DNA of 64,000 nt from Microbacterium enclense (lineage in GTDB: Bacteria > Actinomycetota > Actinomycetes > Actinomycetales > Microbacteriaceae): the NCBI GenBank assembly GCA_038182865.1, contig CP116226.1:1426001-1490000 (forward strand). Direction: 5' to 3'. The notes beneath the pieces are model-generated. The model did no database searches. It had not been told where the DNA came from and saw only the letters and a list, made by a program, of their open reading frames with translations. Shown here piece after piece: positions 7,904-15,634 of the stretch (position 1 is the stretch's first letter; each line of letters opens with the position of its first letter). A program made the position numbers and the translations under genes.

Positions 7904-8892
7904 CGATCAGCGGCTGCGGGACGATCGGAGAGGATGCCGGCGGCCAGCGCGAGATGACGCGAGGTCGTCTCCCACGGGTCGTCGTCGAGCCATTCCTGGC
8001 CGCCCCACTCGCTGCAGAGCGTGCCGGTGAAACCCGTCGCGGCGAGGGCTGTGCCCACATCGCGAAGGGGGTCGGTGAGACGGCCGTCGTCGTCGTCGAG
8101 GTCCCAGAACTTCAGGTGCGCCGCCCCGAGGAGGGGGAGGACGGATGCCAGATCGTCCACCCGGGAACGCCCGAACCGCACGAGCAGGTTCATGGAGAGC
8201 GTGAGGACCGGTCCCGGCACCCCTCCGGAGCGCAGCAGGTCGATGACCGCGTCGTGGGTTGCGGGGTCGCGCCACTCGTCGCGGAGGCGTCGCACGAGGT
8301 CCGACGGGATGCCGCCGTGCTCGAGGCGTTCGAGGTAGGTCACCGGCAGGGCCGGCATGAGCATGCTGATGTCGAGCAACAGCCGCACGTGCGGGGTGTC
8401 GAGCTCGCCGATGCGGTCGTAGGCCTCCGGACGGGCGGCGGGCGTCTCGTGGCCCTGCGCCTCTTCGTAGAGCACGAGGTCCAGCTCCTCCAGCAGCGGC
8501 ACGAGTCCCGCGAGCAGCGGCCCCGCCTGGCCGATCGGCAGACGGACCCCCGCGGCTCCCGCGCGAGCCGCCGCGCGGAGCTGCGGTTCGAGGAACGCCC
8601 GGCGCTCGGCATCCGTCCGCCGACGTCCGCGGTCGAACTCGTCGATGCTCACGCCGACGATGCTCACGCGCCCGCCCGCGGCGGCGAGCCGGTCGCGGAA
8701 GGCCTCGACCTCGCGCGTCGGCGGGGCAGGGAAGCCGCGCCACATCTGACCCAGCTCGATCTCGATGGCCGACGCGATTCCCCGTTCGACCAGCGTGAGC
8801 GCGAGCTCGGGGGCGGTGCGCTCGGCGCGGATCACCTCGGGGGTGAGGTTGAAGGCGCTGGCGGACAGGGTCCAACCCTCGGGGAGACTCAC
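7870..8892 (-). CDS. Sugar isomerase-like TIM barrel, second probable C-glycoside deglycosidase alpha subunit
   Basis: 340 residues, divergent from the alpha-type protein at 253-1293 but with the same barrel signature: LYEEAQGHE (Glu), LLLDISM (Asp), AHLKFWD (His) and CSEWGGQEW (Glu). It is coupled to the beta-type gene 8889-9302: its GTG start overlaps the beta stop as GTGA. The pairing supports a deglycosidase over an isomerase. The last dozen residues derive from repeat copy 2 and lie beyond the usual family end, so the ancestral stop was probably displaced. Substrate unknown. Confidence 0.68.
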   Translation of the reverse strand: MSLPEGWTLSASAFNLTPEVIRAERTAPELALTLVERGIASAIEIELGQMWRGFPAPPTREVEAFRDRLAAAGGRVSIVGVSIDEFDRGRRRTDAERRAFLEPQLRAAARAGAAGVRLPIGQAGPLLAGLVPLLEELDLVLYEEAQGHETPAARPEAYDRIGELDTPHVRLLLDISMLMPALPVTYLERLEHGGIPSDLVRRLRDEWRDPATHDAVIDLLRSGGVPGPVLTLSMNLLVRFGRSRVDDLASVLPLLGAAHLKFWDLDDDDGRLTDPLRDVGTALAATGFTGTLCSEWGGQEWLDDDPWETTSRHLALAAGILSDRPAAADRSRTGDRAETG

Positions 8893-9302
8893 GCGGCCCC
8901 GCCGACGTCGAGGGAGACATTCTTCGCGCGGGCGCCGGTCTCGAGCGTCCGGGTGAAGCAGAACGGCAGCCGCAGCGGCTGATCGGGCCCGCCGGGCAGA
9001 TACGGGATCTCGAGCCGGAACGACACCGACACCTCATGGATGCCGGGGGTCACGGCATCCGGAACCTCCAGCACCACGCGGTCCTGCAGGTACCACCAGT
9101 CGTCTTCCTCGACCAGCGCGGCGGCGGGCAGCCGGCGCTCGCCGAGGGCGACCGTGGGGGCGTGGTGGGCGCCGTCGATCACGACCTCGGGGTCGAGAAG
9201 GCCGGCGACGGGCAGCGAGCGGATCCAGGGCAGCGACAGGCGGATCTCGGTCGCGTCCCCGCGGGCGCGCAGCGCGTCATCGCGCAGAGCGGAAAGGGTC
9301 AT
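8889..9302 (-). CDS. C-glycoside deglycosidase beta subunit-like protein (DUF6379 type), second copy
   Basis: 137 residues from the ATG at 9302-9300, beta-rich. It shares the layout of the protein at 2112-2528: an early SLPWIRSLP (in the first copy QLPWYRSLW), a central DDWWYLQDRVVLEVPD and a late RLEIPYLPGGPDQP. GAGGA lies about 11-15 bases upstream of the ATG. A GTG at 9311 would add three residues but is closer to the putative ribosome site than usual. First gene of a minus-strand operon with the alpha gene; its promoter must lie in the 84 bases to the ROK gene, where an operator-like sequence is found. Confidence 0.72.
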   Translation of the reverse strand: MTLSALRDDALRARGDATEIRLSLPWIRSLPVAGLLDPEVVIDGAHHAPTVALGERRLPAAALVEEDDWWYLQDRVVLEVPDAVTPGIHEVSVSFRLEIPYLPGGPDQPLRLPFCFTRTLETGARAKNVSLDVGGAA

Positions 9303-9357
9303 GGCGGGCACGTCCTCGTGTCACAGCGCACCCCACGGCGCGCTTCCGCTCACAACT

Positions 9358-9375
9358 TACCGACTAATGTCGAAA
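9358..9375. promoter_or_regulatory. Operator-like inverted repeat upstream of the second deglycosidase pair
   Basis: Sequence TACCGAC-TAAT-GTCGAAA. The same layout (CGAC, 4 bases, GTCG or GTCC) occurs at 12579-12596 and 19527-19544. It is the only notable signal in the short promoter region of the minus-strand operon that begins at 9302. Confidence 0.55.
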
Positions 9376-9386
9376 TACGGAAGAAG

Positions 9387-10655
9387 TCAGGCGCTCAGCC
9401 CGTGAACAGCGGCGACCGTCGGGCGCCCCTCGGCGAACCAGCGTGGAAGGCTCACCTCGAACAACTGCTCGAGGGCGAGGTCGACGCCGCCGCGCACCGG
9501 CTCGCGCGTGTCGTTCTCGCTCGTCTTGATCGAGAGATCGCGGGTCGCCAGCGGCAGGGAGAGCTCGTAGACGCGGTGGCGCACCTCCGCGAGGAACAGC
9601 TCTCCGGTCGACGCGACGGCCCCGCCGATGACGATGAGGCTCGGATTGAACATGTTCACCAGCGCGGCGACGGCCTCGCCGACCTGCCGAGCGGAGGCCT
9701 GCACGAGGGAGATGGCCAGGGCATCGCCTCTTCCGGCCGCGAGGGTGATCTTCTCGAGGCTGAGATCGTCGCCCGCGGCCACGCTGTCGGCGAGGGTCCC
9801 CGTGGCGCCGCCCTCGATCGCGGCGCGGGCGTCGCGTACGAGCGCCCATCCTCCGGCGACGGCCTCGAGGCACCCGACCTTGCCGCAGCGGCAGACCTGG
9901 GTGGCGCCCGGGACACGGACGTGACCCATGTCGCCCGCGGCGCCGTTCGCGCCGCGGTGCAGGCGCCCGTGCGATACGAGCCCCGCGCCGATGCCCGTGC
10001 CGACCTTGCAGTAGATGAGGTCGACCGCGTCCTCGCGCCGTCGCGCGCGCTCGCCGGCGGCGAGGAGGTTCACGTCGTTGTCGACCCACACGGGGGCGTC
10101 GTAGTGCTCCTCGAATGCGGCGCGCACGTCGTAGCCGTTCCATCCGGGCATGATCGGCGGAGCGACCGGGCGACCGGTCTCGAAGTCGACCGGACCGGGC
10201 AGGCCCACCACGATCGCCCACACGGGGGTCCCGTCGCCGGCGGCGAGGAGTTCGTCGACCATCGCCGTGGCGGTGACGAGGGTCTCCTCGGGGCCGCGAG
10301 CGATGTCCCAGACGCGGTGAGCCTCATCGAGGATCTCGCCGTCGAGGTCGGTCACGCCGACGTGAATGTGCAGGCCGCCGAGGGCGCACACGACGATGCG
10401 GCCGCGCTCGGCGCGGAAGCGCAGTGTGCGGGGTGCTCTGCCCCCGGAGGAGGGGGCGTACTCGGCATCCTCGAGGAAGCCCATCTCGACCGCGCGGTCG
10501 ACGCGCTGGGCGACGACCCCGCGGCCGAGGCCCGTGACGCGACCGATCTCGGGGCGGGTCACGGCTTCGCCGAGACGAACCATGTTGACGATGCGCAAGA
10601 GGCTCGTGACCTCGTCGGTCTGCGCGCCGAAGCGGAGGGTGGACACGTTCGCCAT
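9387..10655 (-). CDS. ROK family transcriptional regulator
   Basis: 422 residues. N-terminal winged helix (about 15-75; EVTSLLRIVNMVRLGEAVTR, LGRGVVAQRVDRAVEMGFL) joined to a full ROK/sugar-kinase-like domain. The zinc-site sequence CRCGKVGCLEAVAGG (about 250-264), with GDMGHVRV before it, is intact. ROK regulators of this shape (NagC, Mlc, XylR types) bind sugars or sugar phosphates. It is divergent from the dehydrogenase at 10766, and a perfect 10-base inverted repeat lies between them. It is the only regulator gene in the first 22 kb and the best candidate to control the C-glycoside genes. Confidence 0.9.
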   Translation of the reverse strand: MANVSTLRFGAQTDEVTSLLRIVNMVRLGEAVTRPEIGRVTGLGRGVVAQRVDRAVEMGFLEDAEYAPSSGGRAPRTLRFRAERGRIVVCALGGLHIHVGVTDLDGEILDEAHRVWDIARGPEETLVTATAMVDELLAAGDGTPVWAIVVGLPGPVDFETGRPVAPPIMPGWNGYDVRAAFEEHYDAPVWVDNDVNLLAAGERARRREDAVDLIYCKVGTGIGAGLVSHGRLHRGANGAAGDMGHVRVPGATQVCRCGKVGCLEAVAGGWALVRDARAAIEGGATGTLADSVAAGDDLSLEKITLAAGRGDALAISLVQASARQVGEAVAALVNMFNPSLIVIGGAVASTGELFLAEVRHRVYELSLPLATRDLSIKTSENDTREPVRGGVDLALEQLFEVSLPRWFAEGRPTVAAVHGLSA

Positions 10656-10724
10656 GGGTTGATCTTCACATAAGAGGCGGTCTGTCCTGCTCGGAATGCG
10701 TCATCTATAGTTCGTGACGTGACA

Positions 10725-10749
10725 ACTTCGGCATAAATCATGCCGAAGT
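10725..10749. promoter_or_regulatory. Perfect inverted repeat in the ROK/dehydrogenase divergent promoter
   Basis: Arms acttcggcat (10725-10734) and atgccgaagt (10740-10749) with a 5-base spacer, a typical operator shape. It is next to the divergent starts 10655 (minus) and 10766 (plus). A TATAGA-like -10 for the minus strand lies at 10704-10709. Likely binding site of the ROK regulator. Confidence 0.65.
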
Positions 10750-10765
10750 GGGCGAGGGGGCCGAC

Positions 10766-11812
10766 ATGACATGGGGCGTGGGCATCATCGGATCGGGGCC
10801 CGGGGTGGCCGCCCTGCATGCGCCGACCCTTGCTCGCACGAGCGGCGACTTCCGCCTCGTGCATGTCAGCGACGCCGGGAGTGGGCGGGCCGCGGCGATC
10901 GCCGAGCGCTTCGGTGCACGCGCCTCCACGGGGACCGACACGCTCCTGGCCGACCCCGAGGTCGATGTGGTGGCGATCTGCAGCCCGCCCGCTCTCCACG
11001 CGGAGCACGTCCGGGCCAGTCTCGCCGCCGGTCGGCGAGCGATCTTCTGCGAGAAGCCGCTCGCCGACACCGCCGACGAGGCGGAGCGCATCGTGGCCGA
11101 ATGCGCCGCGGTCGGGGCGCTGCTGGTCGTGGGCACGAACCACCTCTTCGACCCCGCATGGGTGCGGGCGACGCACCACCTGCACGCGCTCGAGGGGCGG
11201 ATCTCGTCGGTCACCGTCACCCTGTGCCTCTCGCCGAACGACCGGTATCACGCGCTCACGATGGGAGAACCCCTCCCCGCGGCTCCACCCCCGAAGCGCC
11301 CGCCGCTCGACCTCGACGACCCGGAGCAGAGCGCGGTCATCGTGCGTCAGCTCGTCGCCGGGCTCGGCGTGCACGACCTCCCCCTCGTCCGCGATCTCGT
11401 GCCCGAGACCCCCGAGCTGCTCTGGGCGCGACCCGTGCCCCCGATCGGCTTCGACCTGGCGCTGCGCGCGAAGGAGGCCCTGGTGCGATTCACCACAGTG
11501 ATGGTGCCCGACGGAGCGGATTCGCTCTGGCGAGTGAGTGTCACGACCGCCGGCGCCCGGGTCGAGGTGGAGTTTCCGCCGGCCTTCGTGCACGTCGGCG
11601 GCGCCCGGACGACGGTGCGCGATGCGCAGGGTGTGCAGACGGTGTACCCGATCGACCGTCGCGACGGCTACGAGGTGGAGTGGCGGGCGCTCGCGGCGCT
11701 GCTCCGGGGAGAGACGGCGATGGAGTATGACGAACTGCGCGCGGACGCGGTGTTCGTGATGGCGATCGCCGATGGTGCGGCCGAGGCCGTGCGGGCGGGG
11801 GTGGCGCGGTGA
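10766..11812 (+). CDS. Gfo/Idh/MocA family oxidoreductase
   Basis: 348 residues. Rossmann nucleotide motif GIIGSGPGVAALHAPTL and the family motif CEKPLADTADEAERIV (about 93-108). The C-terminal domain is less typical: a Pro-rich stretch LPAAPPPKRPPLDLDD near 170 and no clear GxHxxD, so it may be a specialised or non-canonical member. ATG 10766 follows GCGAGGGGG. It is coupled by GTGA to the unknown gene 11809-12537. Confidence 0.82.
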   Translation: MTWGVGIIGSGPGVAALHAPTLARTSGDFRLVHVSDAGSGRAAAIAERFGARASTGTDTLLADPEVDVVAICSPPALHAEHVRASLAAGRRAIFCEKPLADTADEAERIVAECAAVGALLVVGTNHLFDPAWVRATHHLHALEGRISSVTVTLCLSPNDRYHALTMGEPLPAAPPPKRPPLDLDDPEQSAVIVRQLVAGLGVHDLPLVRDLVPETPELLWARPVPPIGFDLALRAKEALVRFTTVMVPDGADSLWRVSVTTAGARVEVEFPPAFVHVGGARTTVRDAQGVQTVYPIDRRDGYEVEWRALAALLRGETAMEYDELRADAVFVMAIADGAAEAVRAGVAR

Positions 11813-12537
11813 GAGACGTGTGGACGGACATCCCCGCCTACCGGGCTGCGGTGGCCGAGCTCGCGCCGCTGGTCCGGCTCGGCGGCGGTGCCGATGCCGT
11901 CCGCGTTGTCGCGGGCGGCGGTGCCTGGTGGGAGCATCTCACCGACGCCGTGGCGTTCGTCGTCGACGAGCCCGCCCCGGCATCCGTCGAGGTCCATGAG
12001 CGCCTGGCGCGGCTCACCACGCCGGTCGCCATCGTTCGTCGACGCGTGCGCCCCGACATCGTCGCCGACGCGGGAGCGGAGACGATTATTCCCCGCCACA
12101 TCGTGGTCGACGCGTGGGGTGGACGAACGGATGCCACGGCGCTCCTGCGTGATGCGCTCGGGTGGGCGCGGGTCCTCGCCGGCGGTCCGGTGAGCGTCGT
12201 CGACCGCGCCGACACGACGACGGCGACGACCATCGCCCTGTGCGGGCCGGACGGCGTCGGCGCGAGCGTCACCCGCGCGATCGGCGGCGGAGTGGGCGGC
12301 GCACTGGTCGCTACGGCGCTCGGGCCGCGCCGTCTGGACGTGCGCGTGGATTCCGCGTCACCGCTCGCAGAGGTCGCGTTCGACGACGAGGACGGTCGCC
12401 GCATCCGGCCCGTCCGGCGGGAATCTCCGGAGCGTCTCGCACTGCGACGGATCCTGGATGCCGTCGACGTGGGCGCCGTGGTGAGCGACCTTGCCGAGTT
12501 GGCGGCCGACGACGTGATTCTCGGCTCAGACGGATAA
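11809..12537 (+). CDS. Protein of unknown function coupled to the dehydrogenase
   Basis: 242 residues, GTG start overlapping the upstream stop. I do not recognise a family. The N-terminal half (VDEPAPASVEVHERLARL, TPVAIVRRRVRPDIV) and the pattern of a short Ala/Gly/Asp-rich alpha/beta protein could resemble a dehydrogenase-associated accessory protein. No signal peptide, membrane segment or metal motif is evident. The overlap with the Gfo/Idh gene implies a shared function in sugar oxidation, by context only. Confidence 0.6.
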   Translation: MRDVWTDIPAYRAAVAELAPLVRLGGGADAVRVVAGGGAWWEHLTDAVAFVVDEPAPASVEVHERLARLTTPVAIVRRRVRPDIVADAGAETIIPRHIVVDAWGGRTDATALLRDALGWARVLAGGPVSVVDRADTTTATTIALCGPDGVGASVTRAIGGGVGGALVATALGPRRLDVRVDSASPLAEVAFDDEDGRRIRPVRRESPERLALRRILDAVDVGAVVSDLAELAADDVILGSDG

Positions 12538-12578
12538 GTCACACCGATACCCAGCATCCACGGAATCGGCTTCCCTGA

Positions 12579-12596
12579 TACCGACTTCGGTCGGAT
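12579..12596. promoter_or_regulatory. Operator-like inverted repeat upstream of the aromatic operon
   Basis: TACCGAC-TTCG-GTCGGAT, a perfect CCGAC/GTCGG inverted repeat 48 bases before the dioxygenase start. It agrees with the site at 9358-9375 in TACCGAC and GTCG and in the 4-base spacer. Confidence 0.6.
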
Positions 12597-12643
12597 AGTG
12601 GAAGAAGAGTCGGAACGACCCGATTCACCCGAAAGGATCGAAG

Positions 12644-13660
12644 ATGATCAAGCTTCTCTCTCATCTGTCGTTCGTCGCGATCACGACTCCGGATGTCGAG
12701 GCGTCGGTGGACTTCTACGTCAACCAGGTGGGCCTCACCGAGGTCGCTCGCGAAGACGACCGCGTGTACCTCCGTTGCTGGGGTGATTACTACGCCTACT
12801 CCGTCGTCGTCGCCAAGGGCGACGAGCCCACTCTCGAGACGATGGCCTGGCGGACGTCCTCGGCCGAAGCGCTCGAGGAGGCTGCCAAGCGGGTGCAGGC
12901 CACCGGCATCGAGGGCGAGTGGTTCGAGGGCCGGGGCATCGGCCGCGCGTTCCGCTTCACCGGGCCGTTCGGTCACAACATGACCCTGCACTGGGACGTC
13001 GAGCGTCACCGCGCCGAACCGCACACCGCCTCGATATACCCCGACCGTCCCGAGAAGCGCAGCCCCGTCGCCGGCGCCCCGCGCCAGCTCGACCACGTCA
13101 CCGTCGCCACGCAAGACGTCGACGCGTTCGTGCAGTGGTACGTCGACACTCTCGGCTTCCGCTTCATGGCGCGCACGGTTCTCGACGAGGCGCCCATCTC
13201 GGTGTTCTCGGTGCTCACGACGAACGAGAAGTCGCACGACCTCGGCGTCGTGCTCGACGGCTCGACTCGCGCCGGCCGCATCAACCACTACGCCTTCTGG
13301 GTCGACACCCGCGAAGAGCTCCTCATCGCCGCCGACACCCTCATGGAGAACGGCATCCCGATCGAGTACGGCCCCAACATCCACGGCATCGGCGAGCAGA
13401 CGTTCCTCTACTACCGCGAGCCCTCCAGCCTGCGTATCGAGCTGAACACCGGCGGCTACCGCAACTACGTGCCCGACTGGGAGGCCAACACCTGGAAGCC
13501 CTCGCAGGGATCGAACAACTTCTACCGAAACGGCCGGATGCCGATGTCGATGACCGAGTCGTTCCCGGCCGCCGACGGCCCCAGTGCCACCGAAGAGGGC
13601 GTGCCCGACGAGATCAAGGACGCGCTGCTCAACCCGTACGCCGTCGAAGGCCGGGGCTGA
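12644..13660 (+). CDS. Extradiol ring-cleavage dioxygenase (VOC family, catechol 2,3-dioxygenase type)
   Basis: 338 residues with two vicinal-oxygen-chelate modules. The active second module holds the Fe(II) ligands His151 (LDHVTVAT), His215 (INHYAFWV) and Glu266 (RIELNTGG); His198 and Tyr256 or Tyr257 fit the catalytic second-sphere residues. The first module lacks the ligand set, as usual. It opens an aromatic ring beside a catechol pair. GAAAGGA precedes the ATG. It heads a seven-gene cluster with hydrolases and a flavin monooxygenase, as expected for degradation of a phenolic aglycone. Confidence 0.92.
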   Translation: MIKLLSHLSFVAITTPDVEASVDFYVNQVGLTEVAREDDRVYLRCWGDYYAYSVVVAKGDEPTLETMAWRTSSAEALEEAAKRVQATGIEGEWFEGRGIGRAFRFTGPFGHNMTLHWDVERHRAEPHTASIYPDRPEKRSPVAGAPRQLDHVTVATQDVDAFVQWYVDTLGFRFMARTVLDEAPISVFSVLTTNEKSHDLGVVLDGSTRAGRINHYAFWVDTREELLIAADTLMENGIPIEYGPNIHGIGEQTFLYYREPSSLRIELNTGGYRNYVPDWEANTWKPSQGSNNFYRNGRMPMSMTESFPAADGPSATEEGVPDEIKDALLNPYAVEGRG

Positions 13661-13664
13661 CATC

Positions 13665-14609
13665 ATGACCGCCCCCTACGCTCTCGCCCGTTTCCGCGAC
13701 GGGGATGCCGTGCACGTCGGCCTCGTGGCCGGCGACCGCATCCGCGAGCTGACCGCCGACGAGCTCGGGGGCGGTCTGAACGCCTTCCTCGCCGACCCCG
13801 ACTGGGATCGGATCGCCGCCCTGGCGGAGGCACCGGGGGAGTGGCATCCGCTCTCCGACGTCACCCTCACGGCCCCGGTCGAGCCGCGCCAGGTGCTGCA
13901 GACCGGCGCCAACTACCGCCAGCACGTCATCGAGCTGGTGGCCGCGGGCCTCACGCAGAACACCGACCGCACGCCCGAAGAGGCGCGCGCGTTCGCCGCC
14001 GACATGATGGACGAGCGCGCTCGCAGCGGCGAGCCGTACTTCTTCATCGGGCTCACGGCGTGCGTGGTGGGCGACGACGTCCCGCTCGTGCTGCCGGCGT
14101 ACAGCGAGGTCCACGACTGGGAACTGGAGCTCGCCGTCGTCATCGGGCGCGAGGCGTTCCGCGTCTCGCGCGAGGAGGCGCTCGACCACGTCGCCGGGTA
14201 CACGATCGTCAACGACGTCACCACGCGCGACCTCGTCTTCCGCAAAGACATGAAGGAGATCGGCACCGACTGGTACCGGGCCAAGAACGCGCCCGGGTTC
14301 CTGCCGACCGGACCTCTCCTCGTGCCCGCGCGCTTCGTCGACCCGGCCGACACCCCGGTGCGCCTCGAGCTGAACGGCCAGGTGATGCAGGATGCCTCGA
14401 CCTCCGACCTCCTGTTCGACGTGCCGGCGCTCATCGCGGCGGCCTCCCAGACCCACCCGCTCCTCCCCGGCGACCTGCTGCTCACCGGCAGCCCCGCCGG
14501 CAACGGGCAGCACTGGAAGAGGTTCCTGCGCGACGGCGACGTGATGACCGGAACCATCGGGACGCTCGGCACGCAGGTCGTGCGGTGCGTGGCGGAGGGG
14601 GCGTCGTGA
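13665..14609 (+). CDS. Fumarylacetoacetate hydrolase family protein
   Basis: 314 residues. FAH fold with metal-binding acidic residues in HDWELELAVVIG (about 150-161) and NDVTTRDL (about 183-190), and the C-terminal TGSPAGNG loop. The family includes ring-fission-product hydrolases, decarboxylases and hydratases. It follows the dioxygenase by 4 bases, so it probably processes the ring-fission product. The stop overlaps the next start as GTGA. Confidence 0.88.
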   Translation: MTAPYALARFRDGDAVHVGLVAGDRIRELTADELGGGLNAFLADPDWDRIAALAEAPGEWHPLSDVTLTAPVEPRQVLQTGANYRQHVIELVAAGLTQNTDRTPEEARAFAADMMDERARSGEPYFFIGLTACVVGDDVPLVLPAYSEVHDWELELAVVIGREAFRVSREEALDHVAGYTIVNDVTTRDLVFRKDMKEIGTDWYRAKNAPGFLPTGPLLVPARFVDPADTPVRLELNGQVMQDASTSDLLFDVPALIAAASQTHPLLPGDLLLTGSPAGNGQHWKRFLRDGDVMTGTIGTLGTQVVRCVAEGAS

Positions 14610-15598
14610 CCGTTCCCTCCGAGAACCCCGCCGACCTCGACCGGCAGAACCCCGAGGCCGAGATCGCCGCGCGTGCAGAGACCTTCCGCAACTGGGGGCG
14701 TTGGGGCGACGACGACGTGCTCGGCACGCTCAACTTCATCGACGCCGACAAGCGCCGCCAGGCCGCGGCCCTCGTCCGTGACGGCATCTCGATCTCGCTC
14801 TCGCAGCGCTTCGACACCGACGGCCCGCAGAAGGGCTGGCGCCGGCGCACCAACCCGGTGCACACGATGACCGACACGGGAACGGATGCCGAGCGCGGCA
14901 ACCAGGGCTTCCCGCACGGCATCGGCGGCGCCGACGACGTCATCGCAATGCCTCTGCAGTGCTCGACGCAGTGGGACGGCCTCGGTCACATCTTCGACCA
15001 TGGCTTCGCATGGAACGGCCGTCGCGCGGGCGACGTCGTCACGAGCGACGGCGACCTCGTCACCGGCATCGAGCACGCCGCCGACGTGATCGTCTCGCGC
15101 GGCGTGCTGCTCGACGTCGGCCGCCACCTCGCCCCGGACACGGGCGAGCTCGCCGACGGGTACGCGATCACCGTCGCCGACCTCGAGGCCTGCGCCGCGG
15201 CGGAGGGCGTCGAGGTGGGTCGCGGCGACATCGTGCTCGTGCGCACCGGCCACTACACCCGCGCGCACCGAGAGGGCTGGGGCGACTACGCCGGTGGGCC
15301 CGCCCCCGGCCTCTCGCTCACCACGGCCGGATGGCTGCACCGCACCGAGATCGCCGCGATCGCGACGGACACCTGGGGCTTCGAGGTGCGCCCGAACGAG
15401 TTCGACGTGCCGGCGTTCCAACCGCTGCATCAGGTCGTCATCCCCAACATGGGGCTGACGATCGGGGAGATGTGGAATCTCGACGCGCTCGCCGCTGCGT
15501 GTGCCGATGCGCGACGCTGGGAGTTCCTCCTCTCGGCCCCGCCGCTGCCGATCACCGGGGCCGTCGGGTCGCCGGTGAATCCACTGGCTCTGCTGTAA
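14606..15598 (+). CDS. Cyclase family protein (kynurenine formamidase-like metal hydrolase fold)
   Basis: 330 residues, GTG start in GTGA overlap. Contains STQWDGLGHIFDHG (about 120-133), the variant of the HxGTHxDxxxH metal motif seen in the long-chain members of this family, and DIVLVRTGHY later. Members hydrolyse amides, esters or lactones; here a role on the lactone or acyl product of the aromatic pathway is plausible. The 36-base gap to the next gene contains AGAGAGG. Confidence 0.82.
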   Translation: MTVPSENPADLDRQNPEAEIAARAETFRNWGRWGDDDVLGTLNFIDADKRRQAAALVRDGISISLSQRFDTDGPQKGWRRRTNPVHTMTDTGTDAERGNQGFPHGIGGADDVIAMPLQCSTQWDGLGHIFDHGFAWNGRRAGDVVTSDGDLVTGIEHAADVIVSRGVLLDVGRHLAPDTGELADGYAITVADLEACAAAEGVEVGRGDIVLVRTGHYTRAHREGWGDYAGGPAPGLSLTTAGWLHRTEIAAIATDTWGFEVRPNEFDVPAFQPLHQVVIPNMGLTIGEMWNLDALAAACADARRWEFLLSAPPLPITGAVGSPVNPLALL

Positions 15599-15634
15599 AC
15601 CGAATCCCCCGTCCCAGAACAGAGAGGTTCTGAC

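Noticed and set aside
10725..10749. The ROK-region palindrome as a fourth member of the CGAC-N4-GTCG operator set
   Set aside because: Its core lacks CGAC and GTCG at 4-base spacing; only loose similarity remains, so it is listed as a separate site.
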